64,000 bases of DNA from Methylobacterium sp. E-045 (GCF_022829685.1 NZ_JAKSYE010000075.1:183830-247829), one strand, 5' to 3'. Shown: positions 1 through 10,763, counted from the first letter of the stretch. The notes: generated by a model from the sequence alone, not told the origin. Numbers and translations: made by a program.

Positions 1-37
1 CCGCGCCGTTGCCGTTCGGTGCCGGGGTGTCGGCCAT
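1..37 (-). CDS. secB: Probable SecB chaperone, N-terminal codons only
   Basis: Only twelve codons are inside the window, reading M-A-D-T-P-A-P-N-G-N-G-A on the minus strand. A good Shine-Dalgarno (AGAGGA) lies about ten bases upstream of the ATG. The acidic, Pro/Asn/Gly-rich start resembles alphaproteobacterial SecB, the export chaperone that hands unfolded preproteins to SecA. The secB neighbourhood commonly carries the Tim44-like and mltA genes found next here. The fragment is too short for a domain call, so the name rests on N-terminal style and synteny. Confidence 0.4.
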   Translation of the reverse strand, partial: MADTPAPNGNGA

Positions 38-474
38 GGCGTTCTCGTCCTCTTTCGCGGGGTCTGTCGGGGCACCTCGGCGATCCACTGCGCGGCGTAT
101 CGTCTGATCGTCGCAGGGCCGGGTCCGAGCGACAGCGCGCTAACACGACGGGCCACCTCGGACAAGACGAGCGGCGGGAGCGGACGCGGCGCGAGAGCCG
201 GGAGTTCGGCCCACGACGCGAAGCCGTCTCGGGACTCGGCGATCCGCTCTTGACCCTGAACCCTCCGGCATGGCCACTCCTTGGCTGGATACGGCGCACG
301 GCGAGTCCCATATGCGGGCTGACCTCGTGGGTCGCGTCCTCCTCATCCAGGGCGGGATCCTTGGATTCTCCGGCTCGATCCTTGCGCGGCGCTCCGATAA
401 AGGGCGTAGCGGCGGGATTTTCGGGAGCCCCCTTCGAACATACATGTCGTGCGACGGCCACGATCGGATCGGTG
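38..474. other. Intergenic region between divergent secB-like and Tim44-like genes
   Basis: About 440 bases with no convincing gene. Open frames cross it on both strands but their translations are Arg/Pro/Ser-rich and match no family I know. It should hold the promoters of the two divergent flanking genes. I could not pick out a reliable promoter or repeat. Confidence 0.5.
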
Positions 475-1203
475 ATGCAGGATTCCTTCGATTTGACGAC
501 CCTGATCTTCCTGGCGCTCGCGGTGTTCGTCATCTGGCGGCTCCGGTCGGTGCTCGGGCAGAAGACCGGAACCGAGCGCTCGCCGTTCAAACCGGTGGAC
601 CGGAGCCGCAATCCGGCGCCGCCGTCGCGGTCGGACGGCGACAACGTGGTGCGTCTGCCGGGTGCGGACCGCGCCCAGCCGCAGACCGATTCTGCGCCTG
701 CCGCCGTTGCCGAGGTCCGCGACTGGCGCGGCATCGCCGAGCCCGGCTCGGCCGTCGCCCATGGCCTCGAAGCCATCGTCCAGGCGGAGCCGAGCTTCGA
801 CCCCCGCGCTTTCGTCGAAGGCGCCAAGGGCGCCTATGAAGCCATCGTGATCGCCTTCGCCAAGGGTGACCGCAAGACCCTGCGCAGCCTGCTCTCGCGG
901 GAGGTCTGCGAAGGGTTCGAGCGCGAGATCACTGCCCGCGAATCGCGCCGCGAGACGGTGGAGACCACCTTCGTGTCCCTCGACAAGGCGGAGATCGTCG
1001 CCGTGGACGTCCGCAACAAGGTGGCGCAGGTGACGGTGCGGTTCCTCTCGCACCTCATCACCGCGACCCGCAACGCCGAAGGCCAGGTCATCGACGGCAA
1101 TGCCGAGGCCGTGGCCGAGGTGCCGGACGTGTGGACCTTCGCCCGCACGCTGGGCAGCCGCGACCCGAACTGGCAGCTCGTGGCCACCGAAGCCGGCGCC
1201 TGA
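475..1203 (+). CDS. Tim44/TimA-like membrane-anchored protein
   Basis: A 242-aa protein. It begins with one hydrophobic segment (about residues 6-22, LIFLALAVFVIW), then a charged, Pro-rich linker. A C-terminal Tim44-like domain follows (about residues 105-240), recognisable from GAKGAYEAIVIAFAKGD, LLSREVCEGFE and a final VWTFART. Such proteins sit in the alphaproteobacterial inner membrane and are the bacterial relatives of mitochondrial Tim44; their client is not settled. The ATG at 475 is chosen because it puts the membrane helix at the N-terminus; the frame stays open far upstream, but that part is low-complexity. The gene lies 16 bases before mltA and is probably co-transcribed with it. 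Confidence 0.85.
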   Translation: MQDSFDLTTLIFLALAVFVIWRLRSVLGQKTGTERSPFKPVDRSRNPAPPSRSDGDNVVRLPGADRAQPQTDSAPAAVAEVRDWRGIAEPGSAVAHGLEAIVQAEPSFDPRAFVEGAKGAYEAIVIAFAKGDRKTLRSLLSREVCEGFEREITARESRRETVETTFVSLDKAEIVAVDVRNKVAQVTVRFLSHLITATRNAEGQVIDGNAEAVAEVPDVWTFARTLGSRDPNWQLVATEAGA

Positions 1204-1219
1204 GGATCCAGGGTTTGTC

Positions 1220-2410
1220 GTGACTGGGTTTCTGAATCGGGCGTCCGTCGCCGCCCTGGCTCTCGTCGCTGGCTGTCTATCCGGCCCGGTCGCTGTCGCG
1301 GCCGGGCCGCTTCGCGTCGGAGAGGCGCTTCTGGAGCCTGTGGACCTCGCGGCGCTACTGGGCTTTCCCGGCCCCGACCCGGCCGTCTCCCTCGACGCGT
1401 TCCGCCGGACCTGCGCCGCTCCCCCGGTGGAGATCGCACCGACCGTCGCCGGCTCGGCGGGGGATCTCGCCGCCGCCTGCAGCCGTGCCGCGTCGGTGGA
1501 GCCTCAGGAGGCCGGGGCCTTCTTCACGCGGAATTTCGATGCCTATCGCATCGTGAGGCCGGGCGAGGCGGGCGGTCCGCCGCGCCGGACGGGCTTCCTC
1601 ACCGGCTATTTCGAGCCCGAACTCACCGGCTCCTTCGCCGCCGGCCCGGGTTTCACCACCCCCGCCCTCGCCCGGCCGGACGATCTCGTGAGTCTCGCCC
1701 CCGGCGAGACGAAGCCGGGCCTCGACCCGGCCCTGCGGGCGGCACGGGCGACGGGGACCGGGTTCGAGCCCTACCCCGACCGTGCGTCCATCGAGGAGGG
1801 CGGGATCGGGGATCGGGCCCGGCCGCTCCTCTACCTGCGCGATCCGGTCGACCTCTTCGTGCTCCAGGTCCAGGGTTCGGGGCGTGTGCGTCTTCCCGAC
1901 GGGCGGGCCGTGCGCGTGCTTTATGACGGTCGCAACGGCCGGCCCTACACCTCGGTGGCCAAGCTCATCGTCCAGGCGGGGCACCTGCCCCTCGAAGGCC
2001 TGACGCTGGCGCGCTGGACCGGCTGGCTCCGCGCCCATCCGGCCCTCGCCAAGCCGTTGATGCAGGCCAATGCCTCCTACATCTTCTTTCGCCTCGCCGA
2101 GGTGGAGGATGCCGGTCTCGGTCCTCCGGGCGCGGCGGGCGTGCCTCTGACGCCGGGCCGCAGCCTCGCGGTCGATTCCACCCTGTGGCGCTATGGAACG
2201 CCGTTCTGGCTCGAAGGACGGATCGCGGGGGAGGACGCGCCGGGACGTCTCGTGGTCGCCGCGGATACCGGCTCGGCCATCGTCGGCCCGTCGCGCGGAG
2301 ACCTCTATCTCGGCACGGGCGAGGCGGCGGGGATCGCCGCCGGCAACCTGCGCGATGCGGTCGGATTCGTGGTCCTGCTGCCGAAGCCGCTGATGGCGCC
2401 TGCTCCATGA
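1220..2410 (+). CDS. mltA: Membrane-bound lytic transglycosylase A
   Basis: A 396-aa murein hydrolase that cleaves the MurNAc-GlcNAc bond to leave 1,6-anhydro ends. The GTG start at 1220 gives an N-terminal signal sequence with a lipobox-like V-A-G-C (Cys19), so it is probably an outer-membrane lipoprotein. The MltA domain shows TGYFEPEL near residue 135 and FVLQVQGSGRVRLPDG near residue 215. The C-terminal 3D domain shows a late VAADTGSAIVG with its conserved Asp. The stop overlaps the start of the Smr gene by four bases (ATGA), which implies translational coupling. Confidence 0.93.
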   Translation: MTGFLNRASVAALALVAGCLSGPVAVAAGPLRVGEALLEPVDLAALLGFPGPDPAVSLDAFRRTCAAPPVEIAPTVAGSAGDLAAACSRAASVEPQEAGAFFTRNFDAYRIVRPGEAGGPPRRTGFLTGYFEPELTGSFAAGPGFTTPALARPDDLVSLAPGETKPGLDPALRAARATGTGFEPYPDRASIEEGGIGDRARPLLYLRDPVDLFVLQVQGSGRVRLPDGRAVRVLYDGRNGRPYTSVAKLIVQAGHLPLEGLTLARWTGWLRAHPALAKPLMQANASYIFFRLAEVEDAGLGPPGAAGVPLTPGRSLAVDSTLWRYGTPFWLEGRIAGEDAPGRLVVAADTGSAIVGPSRGDLYLGTGEAAGIAAGNLRDAVGFVVLLPKPLMAPAP

Positions 2411-3114
2411 GATTGCCGCGCAGACCCCGTGGCCTGTCGGGCGAGGATGCATTCCTCTGGGGCGAAATCGCACGGCTGATCACTCCGCTGCGTGGCCGCG
2501 CCATGCCGGTGGCCAAGACTCCGGTGGCCAAGACGCCGGTGACCAAGACTGCGATAGCCAAGATTCCGACGGCTAAGGTTCCGGCCGTCGGGAATCCCCC
2601 TCCTGCGAAGAAGAAGTCGGACGCACCGGGGCTCGTCGCCAAACCCATGACGAAGCCGGCGCCTGAAAGGGCCGCATCGCCCGGTGGTATGAAGACCTCT
2701 GCGAAACGCATCGTGAAGCCGATCCCCCCGCCCGTCGCGGCCCCGGCCGCCGTCGTCGCGGCGCCGCCTCTGCCCGGCCTCGAACGGAAGTCGCGCCTCG
2801 CCCTGCGGCGCGGATCGCTCAAGGTGGAAGCGCGGATCGATCTTCACGGCCTGTATCAGGCCGAGGCTCACGGCGCCCTGGTCGGCTTCCTCATGCGCTG
2901 CCGCTCGGCAGGCCACGCCCATGTCCTCGTCGTCACCGGCAAGGGGGGCGGGGCGGGTTATGACGACGCCTTCTCGGAACGCGGCGTGCTGCGCCGTTCG
3001 GTGCCCCATTGGCTGCGCGCACCGGAACTGCGCAGCATCGTCATCGGCTTCGAGGAGGCGGCACGCCATCACGGCGGCGCGGGTGCGCTCTATGTGCGCC
3101 TGAGGCGGCGCTGA
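2407..3114 (+). CDS. Smr/MutS2-type domain protein
   Basis: A 235-aa protein with a C-terminal Smr domain (about residues 135-235). The hallmarks are the IDLHGLYQAEA motif, VVTGKGGG and a final GALYVRLRR. Smr domains are nucleases or nucleic-acid binding modules; this subfamily commonly follows mltA in Alphaproteobacteria and its substrate is unknown. The N-terminal half is a basic Pro/Ala/Lys linker holding five degenerate pentapeptides of the P-V-A-K-T type. The start overlaps the mltA stop. Confidence 0.88.
   Translation: MRLPRRPRGLSGEDAFLWGEIARLITPLRGRAMPVAKTPVAKTPVTKTAIAKIPTAKVPAVGNPPPAKKKSDAPGLVAKPMTKPAPERAASPGGMKTSAKRIVKPIPPPVAAPAAVVAAPPLPGLERKSRLALRRGSLKVEARIDLHGLYQAEAHGALVGFLMRCRSAGHAHVLVVTGKGGGAGYDDAFSERGVLRRSVPHWLRAPELRSIVIGFEEAARHHGGAGALYVRLRRR
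2502..2585 (+). repeat. Degenerate 15-bp tandem repeat in the Smr gene linker
   Basis: Five or so consecutive 15-base units of the form ccggtggccaagact encode PVAKT, PVAKT, PVTKT, AIAKI, PTAKV. The first two units are nearly identical at the DNA level and the later ones have drifted. The pattern fits slippage-driven growth of a disordered basic linker. Confidence 0.8.
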
Positions 3115-3366
3115 GGCGTCGGTCCCGACGGCCGACCGGCACGGCATTCGCTCGCGCGGGCGGGGCTTGAGCGGGATGCGGAAACGCGATATGGGGGAAG
3201 TCCCTCCTTTTACGCCGTGTTGCATCCGAGAGCCATAGGCTCCCCTTAGACGATGCGCGGAGCCGGTCTTTACCGATGCTCCGACATAGGTGCCGACAAG
3301 GCATCCGGCGCTTTCCCGACTGTCCCGCCCGATCAACCCTCGTCCATCGTCGGTTCTCATTCTCCC

Positions 3367-4710
3367 ATGACGTCACAGAACGATTCGCTCATCCCCGTTG
3401 ATCCGCCGGCCGAGGTCGGATTGGTCGCCGCCGATCTCGGTCAGCACCGCGAGGTCAAGCTTCAGGATCTGAAGTCGAAGACCCCCACCGACCTGATCGC
3501 CTTCGCCGAGGAAGTCGAGGTCGAGAACGCCTCCACCATGCGCAAGCAGGAGCTGATGTTCTCCATCCTGAAGCAGCTCGCTGCCAAGGAGGTCGAGATC
3601 ATCGGCGCCGGCACGGTGGAAGTGCTTCAGGACGGGTTCGGTTTCCTGCGCTCCTCGGAATCCAACTACCTGCCGGGCCCCGACGACATCTACATCTCGC
3701 CCACCCAGATCCGCCGCTTCGGCCTGCGCACCGGCGATACCGTCGAGGGACCGATCCGCGGCCCGAAGGACGGCGAGCGCTACTTCGCCCTTCTCAAGGT
3801 GAACACGATCAACTTCGAGAACCCGGAGAAGATCAAGCACAAGGTCCATTTCGATAACCTGACGCCGCTGTTCCCGACCCAGCGCTTCAAGCTCGAACTC
3901 GATGCGCCGCCGAAGAAGGATTTTTCGCCGCGCATCATCGACATCGTCGCGCCGATCGGTAAGGGCCAGCGCGCCCTTATCGTGGCGCCGCCGCGCACCG
4001 GCAAGACCGTGCTGATGCAGAACATCGCGCAGTCGATCACCATCAACCACCCGGAATGCTACCTCATCGTGCTGCTCATCGACGAGCGCCCCGAGGAAGT
4101 CACCGACATGATCCGCTCGGTGAAGGGCGAGGTCATCGCCTCCACCTTCGACGAGCCGGCCACCCGCCACGTGCAGGTCGCCGAGATGGTGATCGAGAAG
4201 GCCAAGCGCCTGGTGGAGCATGGCCGCGATGTGGTCATCCTGCTCGATTCGATTACCCGCCTCGGCCGCGCCTACAACACCGTGGTGCCGTCGTCGGGCA
4301 AGGTGCTCACCGGCGGTGTCGATGCCAACGCGCTGCAGCGCCCGAAGCGCTTCTTCGGCGCGGCGCGCAACATCGAGGAGGGCGGCTCGCTCTCGATCAT
4401 CGCCACCGCGCTGATCGACACCGGCTCGCGCATGGACGAGGTGATCTTCGAGGAGTTCAAGGGCACCGGCAACTCCGAGATCATTCTTGACCGCAAGGTG
4501 TCGGACAAGCGCATCTTCCCGGCCATCGACATCACCCGCTCGGGCACGCGCAAGGAAGAGCTCCTGGTGCCGCCGGATTCGCTCAAGAAGACCTATGTTC
4601 TTCGCCGCATCCTCAACCCGATGGGCGTCACCGACGCCATCGAGTTCCTCATGGACAAGCTGCGCCAGACCAAGAGCAACAACGATTTCTTCGACTCGAT
4701 GAACACCTGA
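3367..4710 (+). CDS. rho: Transcription termination factor Rho
   Basis: A 447-aa hexameric RNA-dependent ATPase/translocase that ends transcription at rut sites. An N-terminal Rho domain (about 35-75) is followed by the cold-shock RNA-binding fold (about 80-150; [20 protein letters not shown]). The RecA-like core has Walker A PPRTGKT near residue 215, Walker [17 protein letters not shown] near 290, and the R-loop [12 protein letters not shown]. It is about 25 residues longer at the N-terminus than typical 420-aa relatives; the ATG at 3367 is used, and a shorter start cannot be excluded. The roughly 250-base leader upstream could carry Rho autoregulation, but I see no defined structure. Confidence 0.97.
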   Translation: MTSQNDSLIPVDPPAEVGLVAADLGQHREVKLQDLKSKTPTDLIAFAEEVEVENASTMRKQELMFSILKQLAAKEVEIIGAGTVEVLQDGFGFLRSSESNYLPGPDDIYISPTQIRRFGLRTGDTVEGPIRGPKDGERYFALLKVNTINFENPEKIKHKVHFDNLTPLFPTQRFKLELDAPPKKDFSPRIIDIVAPIGKGQRALIVAPPRTGKTVLMQNIAQSITINHPECYLIVLLIDERPEEVTDMIRSVKGEVIASTFDEPATRHVQVAEMVIEKAKRLVEHGRDVVILLDSITRLGRAYNTVVPSSGKVLTGGVDANALQRPKRFFGAARNIEEGGSLSIIATALIDTGSRMDEVIFEEFKGTGNSEIILDRKVSDKRIFPAIDITRSGTRKEELLVPPDSLKKTYVLRRILNPMGVTDAIEFLMDKLRQTKSNNDFFDSMNT

Positions 4711-4736
4711 GGAGGGGCCTCCCTCGGGCTCGGACG

Positions 4737-4755
4737 CCCGCCATGAGATGGCGGG
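4737..4755. terminator. Hairpin downstream of rho
   Basis: A perfect 8-bp stem (cccgccat / atggcggg) with a 3-base loop starts 27 bases after the rho stop. There is no clear T-tract, so it may act with Rho or as a 3'-end stabiliser rather than as an intrinsic terminator. Confidence 0.4.
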
Positions 4756-4959
4756 TGTTCCCCGGGGGGGCGCGTTCCCAAACTCGTTTCATTCCCTGGC
4801 AAGAGCTTGGAAAGACGTGAGTTGCGGGGACTTGGGATCCAGGCCGGCGAGGCCGACCGACCGTGTTTTCCTTCGGAAATCAGTTGCGTTGCCGGCTAAT
4901 TTAGATCCGGGGCAGGGGATGCCCCTCCGGTTCCGGTAAGCCTCGGCAGGATGTCCGCC

Positions 4960-6267
4960 ATGAGCGACGGCACCACCATCTTCGCTCCGGCGAGCGGCTT
5001 CGGCCGAACGGCCGTCGCGGTCATCCGGATCAGCGGACCGGCCTCCGCTTCCCTCATCGAGACCATGGCGGGGCGACGGCCGCCGCCCCGTCGGCTCTCC
5101 CTCCGCACCCTTCGCGACTCTGCGAGCGGGGACGTGCTCGACTCCGCACTCATCGTCTGGATGCCGGGACCCGCCACCTTCACGGGCGAGGACATGGCCG
5201 AATTCCACCTCCATGGCGGCCTCGCCGTGCGGTCCGCCGTCATGACCGCGCTCGCCGCACATCCCGGATGCCGTCTCGCCGAGCCGGGTGCCTTCAGCCG
5301 CCGCGCGGTGGAGAACGGGCGAATGGATCTCACCGCCGCCGAAGGAGCGGCGGATCTCATCGAGGCGGAAACGGATGCCCAGCGGCGTCAGGCTTTGCGC
5401 CAACTCGACGGTGTCCTGGGCCGCAAGGTCGCCGATTGGCGGGACCGCCTGATCGATCTACTCGCCGGAGCCGAGGCCGCCCTCGACTTCTCCGACGAAG
5501 GCGATGTCGACGAGACGGCGCTTGACGCGGCGTTGCATGCGAAAGCGCGTGCGATCCGAGACGAGATCGACACGGTCCTCGCCGATGGCCGACGGGGGGA
5601 GCGCCTGCGGGAAGGGTTCGTGGTGGTGCTGTCCGGCCCTCCGAATGCCGGCAAATCGACCTTGCTCAACGCCCTGAGCCGACGGGACGCCGCCATCGTC
5701 TCGTCGATTCCGGGCACGACGCGGGATCTCATCGAAATCCGCTGCGATCTCGCCGGATTGCCGGTCCTCATCGTCGATACGGCGGGATTGCGTGACACCG
5801 CCGATCCCGTGGAAGCCGAAGGCATCCGCCGCACCCGTATACGGATGGAACAGGCCGATCTGGTCCTTGCTCTTCATTCCAGCGACGACCCCATCGATGG
5901 GACTGTCTCGCTGCCCGATCGCACCATCCGGGTACGCACGAAAGCCGATCTGGGAGTTGATGCGGGCGACATCATCGCCGTCTCCTCTGTCACCGGAGAG
6001 GGCCTCGACCGCCTGCTCAGCCTCATTGAGGAACGGGCGGAGGCGGCCCTCGGCGGCGGCGATGCGCTCGTCACCCGGGAACGCCACCGCGACGGGCTGA
6101 CCCGCTGCCGCGATCACCTCGGCCGCGTGGTGTCGGGCCCTGCCCTTCCGGAACTCCTGGCCGAGGATCTGCGCCTCGCCGTACGGGCACTCGGAGAAGT
6201 CGCTGGCCGGGTCGGCGTCGAAGACATGCTCGACCGCCTGTTCTCCGGATTCTGTATCGGCAAGTAA
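4960..6267 (+). CDS. mnmE: tRNA uridine-5-carboxymethylaminomethyl GTPase MnmE
   Basis: A 435-aa GTPase that partners MnmG to make (c)mnm5U34 in tRNAs reading split codon boxes. The N-terminal tetrahydrofolate-binding domain opens with TIFAPASGFGRTAVAVIRISG. The inserted G domain has the P-loop GPPNAGKST and the DTAGLRDT switch, and the chain ends with the invariant C-terminal CIGK. The start at 4960 is preferred over the ATG at 4951 because AGGA at 4948-4951 is spaced eight bases from it. It is convergent with parB, whereas in many relatives mnmE leads directly into mnmG. Confidence 0.97.
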   Translation: MSDGTTIFAPASGFGRTAVAVIRISGPASASLIETMAGRRPPPRRLSLRTLRDSASGDVLDSALIVWMPGPATFTGEDMAEFHLHGGLAVRSAVMTALAAHPGCRLAEPGAFSRRAVENGRMDLTAAEGAADLIEAETDAQRRQALRQLDGVLGRKVADWRDRLIDLLAGAEAALDFSDEGDVDETALDAALHAKARAIRDEIDTVLADGRRGERLREGFVVVLSGPPNAGKSTLLNALSRRDAAIVSSIPGTTRDLIEIRCDLAGLPVLIVDTAGLRDTADPVEAEGIRRTRIRMEQADLVLALHSSDDPIDGTVSLPDRTIRVRTKADLGVDAGDIIAVSSVTGEGLDRLLSLIEERAEAALGGGDALVTRERHRDGLTRCRDHLGRVVSGPALPELLAEDLRLAVRALGEVAGRVGVEDMLDRLFSGFCIGK

Positions 6268-6284
6268 CGGGCGGACGCCGCCCG
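6268..6284. terminator. Hairpin between convergent mnmE and parB
   Basis: A perfect 7-bp GC stem (cgggcgg / ccgcccg) with loop acg begins immediately after the mnmE stop codon, in the 32-base gap between the two convergent genes. It probably works in both directions, though neither side has a strong T-run. Confidence 0.45.
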
Positions 6285-6299
6285 GCCGCTATGGGACCG

Positions 6300-7193
6300 T
6301 TAGGCTTTGTCCGAGACCTCGAACCGCCTGCACAAGGCATCGAGCTCTTCCGCCGTCTCGTAGCGAATCCGGATTTCGCCGCTACCCTGGGTCTTGGATT
6401 TCAGCGAAACCGAAACGCCGAGAGCCCGTGCCATGGCCTGTTCGAGGCTGCGCACCTGTCCGTCGCGCTCGGGCTTGCGCGGGCGCCCGGGACGCGGTGC
6501 ATCGCCCTCCGGCACTTCCGCCGAGGCAAGAGCCTCGACCTCGCGCACGGAGAGGCCCTCGGCCACGATCCGCCGCGCGACACCTTCGGGATCTCTCACC
6601 GCGAGCAAAGCACGGGCATGACCGGCCGTGATTTCGCCCGCTACGACGCGCTCCTGGATCGCGCCGGATAGTTGCAACAGCCTCAAGGTGTTGGCGAGGT
6701 GGCTGCGGCTCTTGCCGATGATCTCGGCGAGTTCGGTCTGGCTGTAGCGGAACTCGCTCATCAGCCGCTCGTAACCCGCTGCCTCTTCGATGGCGTTGAG
6801 GTCGCTGCGCTGGACGTTCTCGAGAATGGCGTATTCGAGGGAGGTCCGGTCGTCGATCTCGACGACGACGATGGGCGCTTCGTGCAGACCGGCGCGCTGG
6901 GCGGCGCGCCAGCGGCGCTCGCCGGCGACGATCTCATAGGTATCCGGCACGCCCGCTAGCGCCCGCACGACGATGGGCTGGATGATGCCGCGCAGCTTGA
7001 TCGAGGCTGCCAGCTCGTCGAGCTCGGCTTCATGGAAGCGGCGGCGCGGGTTGCGTGGGTTGGGACGGAGAAACTCGACGGCGACCTTGCGCTGTGCCTG
7101 CGGCTTTCCCGCATCGCCGTTGTCGTCCCCAAAATCCCCGATCAGGGCCGCAAGCCCACGCCCGAGCCGGGGCCGCGCCACATCATCCGCCAT
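6300..7193 (-). CDS. parB: Chromosome-partitioning protein ParB
   Basis: A 297-aa CTP-dependent clamp that loads at parS and spreads on DNA for segregation. The N-terminal RLGRGLAALIG segment, which in the family contacts ParA, is followed by the CTP-binding box GERRWRAAQRAGL (near residue 95). The helix-turn-helix SQTELAEIIGKSRSHLANTLRLLQL comes next, and then the C-terminal dimerisation domain. The ATG at 7193 is chosen because a GCAGG-type Shine-Dalgarno precedes it; an ATG at 7226 would add eleven residues. It is the last gene of the run mnmG-rsmG-parA-parB, and its cognate site lies in rsmG. Confidence 0.97.
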   Translation of the reverse strand: MADDVARPRLGRGLAALIGDFGDDNGDAGKPQAQRKVAVEFLRPNPRNPRRRFHEAELDELAASIKLRGIIQPIVVRALAGVPDTYEIVAGERRWRAAQRAGLHEAPIVVVEIDDRTSLEYAILENVQRSDLNAIEEAAGYERLMSEFRYSQTELAEIIGKSRSHLANTLRLLQLSGAIQERVVAGEITAGHARALLAVRDPEGVARRIVAEGLSVREVEALASAEVPEGDAPRPGRPRKPERDGQVRSLEQAMARALGVSVSLKSKTQGSGEIRIRYETAEELDALCRRFEVSDKA

Positions 7194-7247
7194 CGCCACC
7201 TGCTTCAACTCCGATACGCTACGCATTTACGAGACAGAACGAGAGAT

Positions 7248-8086
<839 letters not shown>

Positions 8087-8090
<4 letters not shown>

Positions 8091-8728
8091 GAATCCACGC
8101 GGGAGAGGGTCGTGACGCGGACGATCCGCGCTTCCGACTCAGTACGGCTCGTCACCAGATCGTAAACGAATCTCCACCGTTGCGCTGCAGTGGTCAATTC
8201 CGCCGGTGCATCACGGCCCTTCGGAAACAGGGCGGTGGTGCCGGTTGTCAACAGCGGTTCCGTCCATTCGAGCAGCTGGTGAAGCGGCGCCAAGGCGCGC
8301 GCACAGACGACATCCACGCCCACATGGTCGGAGATCGCGTCTTCGATGCGAAGATTGCGCACCCGCGCCGGAGCTTTCGTCAGGCGGGCGGCCTCCGTGA
8401 GGAAGGCGCATTTGCGGGCATTGCTTTCGATCAGATCGACCTGAAACCCAGGCCGTTCGCGGCCCGCGATGGCGAGGATGAGACCGGGAATGCCCGCTCC
8501 TGAACCGAGATCGAGCCATGTGGCGGCGTTCGGCGCGAGATCGAGAAGCTGCAGCGCATCGGCAATATGGCGGGTCCAGACCTCCGCGAGGGTCGCCGGT
8601 CCCACGAGATTCTTGACGCTCTGCCAGCGGCGGAGTTGCTCGACATAGATGTCCAGCGCGTCCGCTGTTTCACGTGAAACATTCGCTTGTGCGAGAACCC
8701 GAGCCCGGTCGTCCTGCTTAGCGGCCAT
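8087..8728 (-). CDS. rsmG: 16S rRNA m7G527 methyltransferase RsmG (GidB)
   Basis: A 213-aa SAM-dependent methyltransferase acting on G527 of 16S rRNA. The SAM-binding motif [15 protein letters not shown] is near residue 70, and [16 protein letters not shown] follows the catalytic fold. The ATG at 8728 overlaps the mnmG end by eleven bases; an upstream ATG at 8767 would add thirteen atypical residues. Codons for N-V-S-R-E-T-A carry an intact parS site, so this gene doubles as the centromere. Confidence 0.95.
8666..8681. promoter_or_regulatory. parS: parS centromere site (perfect 16-bp palindrome)
   Basis: The sequence TGTTTCACGTGAAACA matches the universal bacterial parS consensus at every base and is a perfect palindrome. 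It lies within the rsmG coding region, about 580 bp upstream of the parA start. ParB should nucleate here and spread, and SMC is usually loaded at such sites. Confidence 0.95.
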
Positions 8729-10607
8729 GAACAAGCGCCAGGCTGGAGCGGTCGGCACGGCGCGCATGCGCCGCGAGGAGGGTGAGGGCGGCGGGGGTCA
8801 CCCCCTCGATCCGCGCCGCCTGCCCCAGCGTGCCTGGACGGACGGCTTCGAGCTTGGCCTGCATCTCATTGGACAGGCCGGGGATCGCCGCATAGTCGAG
8901 CTTGATCGGTAGGGCCACGGCCTCGTCCCGCCGAAAAGCCGCGATATCAGCGCTCTGCCGGTCGAGATAGACCGCATAGGTCGCATCCGTCCGCAGGCGG
9001 TCCGCCACGCGGGGGGACACGCTCCGTAACTCGGGCCACACCTCGGTGATGCGCTCCCAGCCGATCTCGGGATAGGACAGCAGCTGGTACGCGGTGCGGC
9101 GGATGCCGTCCTGATTGAGACCGATGCCGTGTCGGGCCGCTGCCGCTGGTGTCAGGCTGAGGCCATCGAGCTGCGTTCGCGCCGCTTCGAGTTCTTCCTG
9201 CGAGCGGGCAAAATGCTCGGCTCTCACCGATCCGACGCAGCCGAGGGCCGCACCGCGCGGGGTCAGCCGCTCGTCTGCATTGTCCACGCGGAGAGAGAGC
9301 CGATACTCCGAGCGCGACGTGAACATCCGGTAGGGCTCACTGACCCCATGGGTCACGAGATCGTCGATCATCACGCCGAGATACGATTCCGCCCGGTCGA
9401 AACAGGTGAGGGGCGATCCGCCCGCGAGACGGGCAGCATTGATCCCGGCCACCAACCCCTGTCCCGCCGCTTCTTCGTAGCCGGTAGTGCCGTTGATCTG
9501 TCCCGCGAGGAAGAGGCCGGGCAGGCGCTTGGCTTGAAGGCTGGTGTCGAGTTCGCGCGGGTCGACGTAATCGTATTCGATGGCGTAGCCCGGACGCACG
9601 ATCGCCGCGTGTTCGAGGCCGGGGATCAGGGCGATCAGATCGCGTTGCACGCTTTCCGGCAGGGCGGTGGAAATGCCGTTGGGATAGACTGTCGGGTCGT
9701 CCAGCCCCTCCGGCTCCAGAAAGATCTGGTGTCCCTCGCGGTCGCCGAAGCGCACCACCTTGTCCTCGATGGAGGGACAATAGCGCGGTCCGCGACTGCT
9801 GATCCCGCCCGAATACATCGGCGAACGGTGGAGATTGGCGCGGATGAGATCGTGCACGGCACGGGTGGTACGGGTGATCCCGCATTGGATCTGAGGCGTA
9901 GTGATCCGGTCCGTCAGCGTCGAGAACGGGACGGGATCGTCATCTGCCGATTGCATCTCGAGCCCGGACCAATCGATGGTGCGGCCGTCGAGGCGGGCGG
10001 GGGTACCGGTCTTGAGCCGCCCCAGGGCAAAGCCCAGCCGGTCCAGGGTCTGAGCGAGACCGACGGACGGCCCTTCCCCGACGCGCCCGGCGGGGATCTG
10101 CACTTCGCCCATATGGATGAGCCCGCGCAGGAACGTGCCGGTGGTCAGCACGACGGCGGGGCAAGCCATGGTCCGCCCGTCCGCCAGGACCACGCCCGCC
10201 ACCCGTGCGGCGGTAACGAGGATATCCGCGACTTCGCCCTCCACCACCACCAGATTGGCAGTGTCGGCTACCGCCTCCTGCATCGCCCGCGCATAGAGTT
10301 TGCGATCGGCCTGCGTGCGGGGCCCACGCACGGCGGGACCCTTGCGCCGGTTGAGCAGACGAAATTGAATTCCCGCCGCATCGGCAACTCGGCCCATCAG
10401 CCCGTCGAGGGCATCGACCTCACGGACGAGATGACCCTTGCCGAGACCGCCGATGGCCGGGTTGCATGACATCGCGCCGATCGTGGCGGCCGAATGCGTG
10501 ACCAGGGCGGTGCGGGCACCGGTACGGGCGGCGGCGGCGGCCGCTTCCACGCCGGCATGGCCGCCGCCGACCACGACCACGTCGAAAGAGGAACTCGTCT
10601 GGGACAT
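8718..10607 (-). CDS. mnmG: tRNA uridine-5-carboxymethylaminomethyl modification enzyme MnmG (GidA)
   Basis: A 629-aa FAD enzyme that acts with MnmE on the wobble uridine. The dinucleotide-binding [20 protein letters not shown] is at the N-terminus. The family motif [23 protein letters not shown] is near residue 80, and the second conserved region [22 protein letters not shown] is near 365. The length is normal. Its 3' end overlaps rsmG. Unlike many relatives it is not downstream of mnmE, because the block mnmG-rsmG-parA-parB faces mnmE here. Confidence 0.97.
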   Translation of the reverse strand: MSQTSSSFDVVVVGGGHAGVEAAAAAARTGARTALVTHSAATIGAMSCNPAIGGLGKGHLVREVDALDGLMGRVADAAGIQFRLLNRRKGPAVRGPRTQADRKLYARAMQEAVADTANLVVVEGEVADILVTAARVAGVVLADGRTMACPAVVLTTGTFLRGLIHMGEVQIPAGRVGEGPSVGLAQTLDRLGFALGRLKTGTPARLDGRTIDWSGLEMQSADDDPVPFSTLTDRITTPQIQCGITRTTRAVHDLIRANLHRSPMYSGGISSRGPRYCPSIEDKVVRFGDREGHQIFLEPEGLDDPTVYPNGISTALPESVQRDLIALIPGLEHAAIVRPGYAIEYDYVDPRELDTSLQAKRLPGLFLAGQINGTTGYEEAAGQGLVAGINAARLAGGSPLTCFDRAESYLGVMIDDLVTHGVSEPYRMFTSRSEYRLSLRVDNADERLTPRGAALGCVGSVRAEHFARSQEELEAARTQLDGLSLTPAAAARHGIGLNQDGIRRTAYQLLSYPEIGWERITEVWPELRSVSPRVADRLRTDATYAVYLDRQSADIAAFRRDEAVALPIKLDYAAIPGLSNEMQAKLEAVRPGTLGQAARIEGVTPAALTLLAAHARRADRSSLALVHGR

Positions 10608-10763
10608 AGGGTGATTAGGCGCGACCGGAGCGAGTCGTCAACGAGCCGTGCGCGCAGAGCCGACACTCGGCAGAACTGGGCCGCTTCGGCCTCAGGCTGG
10701 GTGGGACCCGTTGTGGCAGGGAGGCGACGTGGACGACGCGAGCAAGGACATGGGCTCGCTCTC

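Noticed and set aside
140..445. 101-codon minus-strand frame near the left edge
   Set aside because: Arg/Pro-rich, no ribosome-binding site, no family resemblance.
3167..3194. Possible sigma-70 promoter (TTGAGC and ATATGG) before rho
   Set aside because: The spacing is about 16 bases but the elements are weak, and matches of this quality are common by chance; not reported as a feature.
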